Source: Isochrysis galbana
Lineage: Eukaryota > Haptophyta > Isochrysidales > Isochrysidaceae
Length of the DNA: 64,000 bases
NCBI GenBank assembly: GCA_018136815.1
Contig: CM030941.1
Span: forward strand, 1,611,582 to 1,675,581
Direction: 5' to 3'
Under the pieces are notes generated by a model. The model had not been told where the DNA came from, searched no databases, and saw only the letters and a program-made list of their open reading frames with translations. Positions within the stretch are counted from its first letter, which is position 1; each line of letters begins with the position of its first letter. A program made the translations under genes and the position numbers. This document shows positions 63,958 through 64,000 of this stretch, piece by piece.

Positions 63958-64000
63958 ACGCAATTTGATGGACAAGCTGTGGAAAAGTGTCCTCAAAGCT

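Overview
The window is GC-rich nuclear DNA of a eukaryotic microbe. Its genes have spliceosomal introns, some apparently with GC-AG borders. It carries genes for general eukaryotic machinery (a TFIIIC subunit, ARPC3, Rogdi, an ABCF1-type ATPase, an hnRNP F/H-type RNA-binding protein), a centrin-binding Sfi1-like coiled-coil protein that suggests basal bodies or flagella, many GA/CT tracts, and a dense load of retroelement fragments. This fits a flagellated microalga, possibly a haptophyte. The phylum is an inference from gene content and intron style; nothing in the sequence proves it.

Host genes, left to right: the 5' 614 codons of a GTF3C3/TFC4-like TPR subunit of TFIIIC (1-1842, minus, running off the window); a secreted glycosyltransferase-like gene (6259-7867, plus) beside a decayed glycosyltransferase-like relic (7872-8600); a Rogdi homologue (16256-16996, plus); an FkbM methyltransferase (21232-23032, plus, one CT-rich intron); a small basic, probably mitochondrial protein (26106-26821, plus); an Sfi1-like coiled-coil protein (31307-35093, plus); a second long coiled-coil protein (36866-39235, plus); an ABCF1-type ATPase in five exons (40337-43113, plus); ARPC3 in five exons (45000-46019, minus); a four-qRRM RNA-binding protein (49435-51525, plus); a PhzF-family protein (54712-55680, minus); a short helical ORF (58253-58570, minus); and a beta-lactamase-fold serine hydrolase (60806-62263, plus). 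They are unrelated housekeeping genes and form no pathway.

Between the genes lie mobile elements. There is a non-LTR retrotransposon with an intact 861-codon RT ORF but no visible endonuclease, preceded by two 407-bp tandem repeats (10622-14593), and a second rearranged copy whose layout looks like a twin-priming inversion (17400-18465). Decayed copia, gypsy, hAT and CENPB-type transposase pieces are scattered around them. The most interesting material is a family of 0.75-0.9 kb elements. Three complete copies (2757-3617, 23888-24770, 43325-44082) are each bounded by a 13-15 bp target-site duplication. They begin AACTA or similar with a hairpin that sits just upstream of an ATG, and they end in one of two conserved tails. 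Two of the complete copies share their T-rich tail with the RT-bearing element, so they look like its non-autonomous partners. Across eleven hairpins the stem sequence changes while pairing is kept, which argues for an RNA structure under selection.

Other dispersed repeats include a roughly 30-bp minisatellite that reads as HHHP-like peptide, an AT-rich element ending GTGAGTGACCGGGCTA, a third family around 30225, 39395 and 53150, and long GA tracts just upstream of several start codons.
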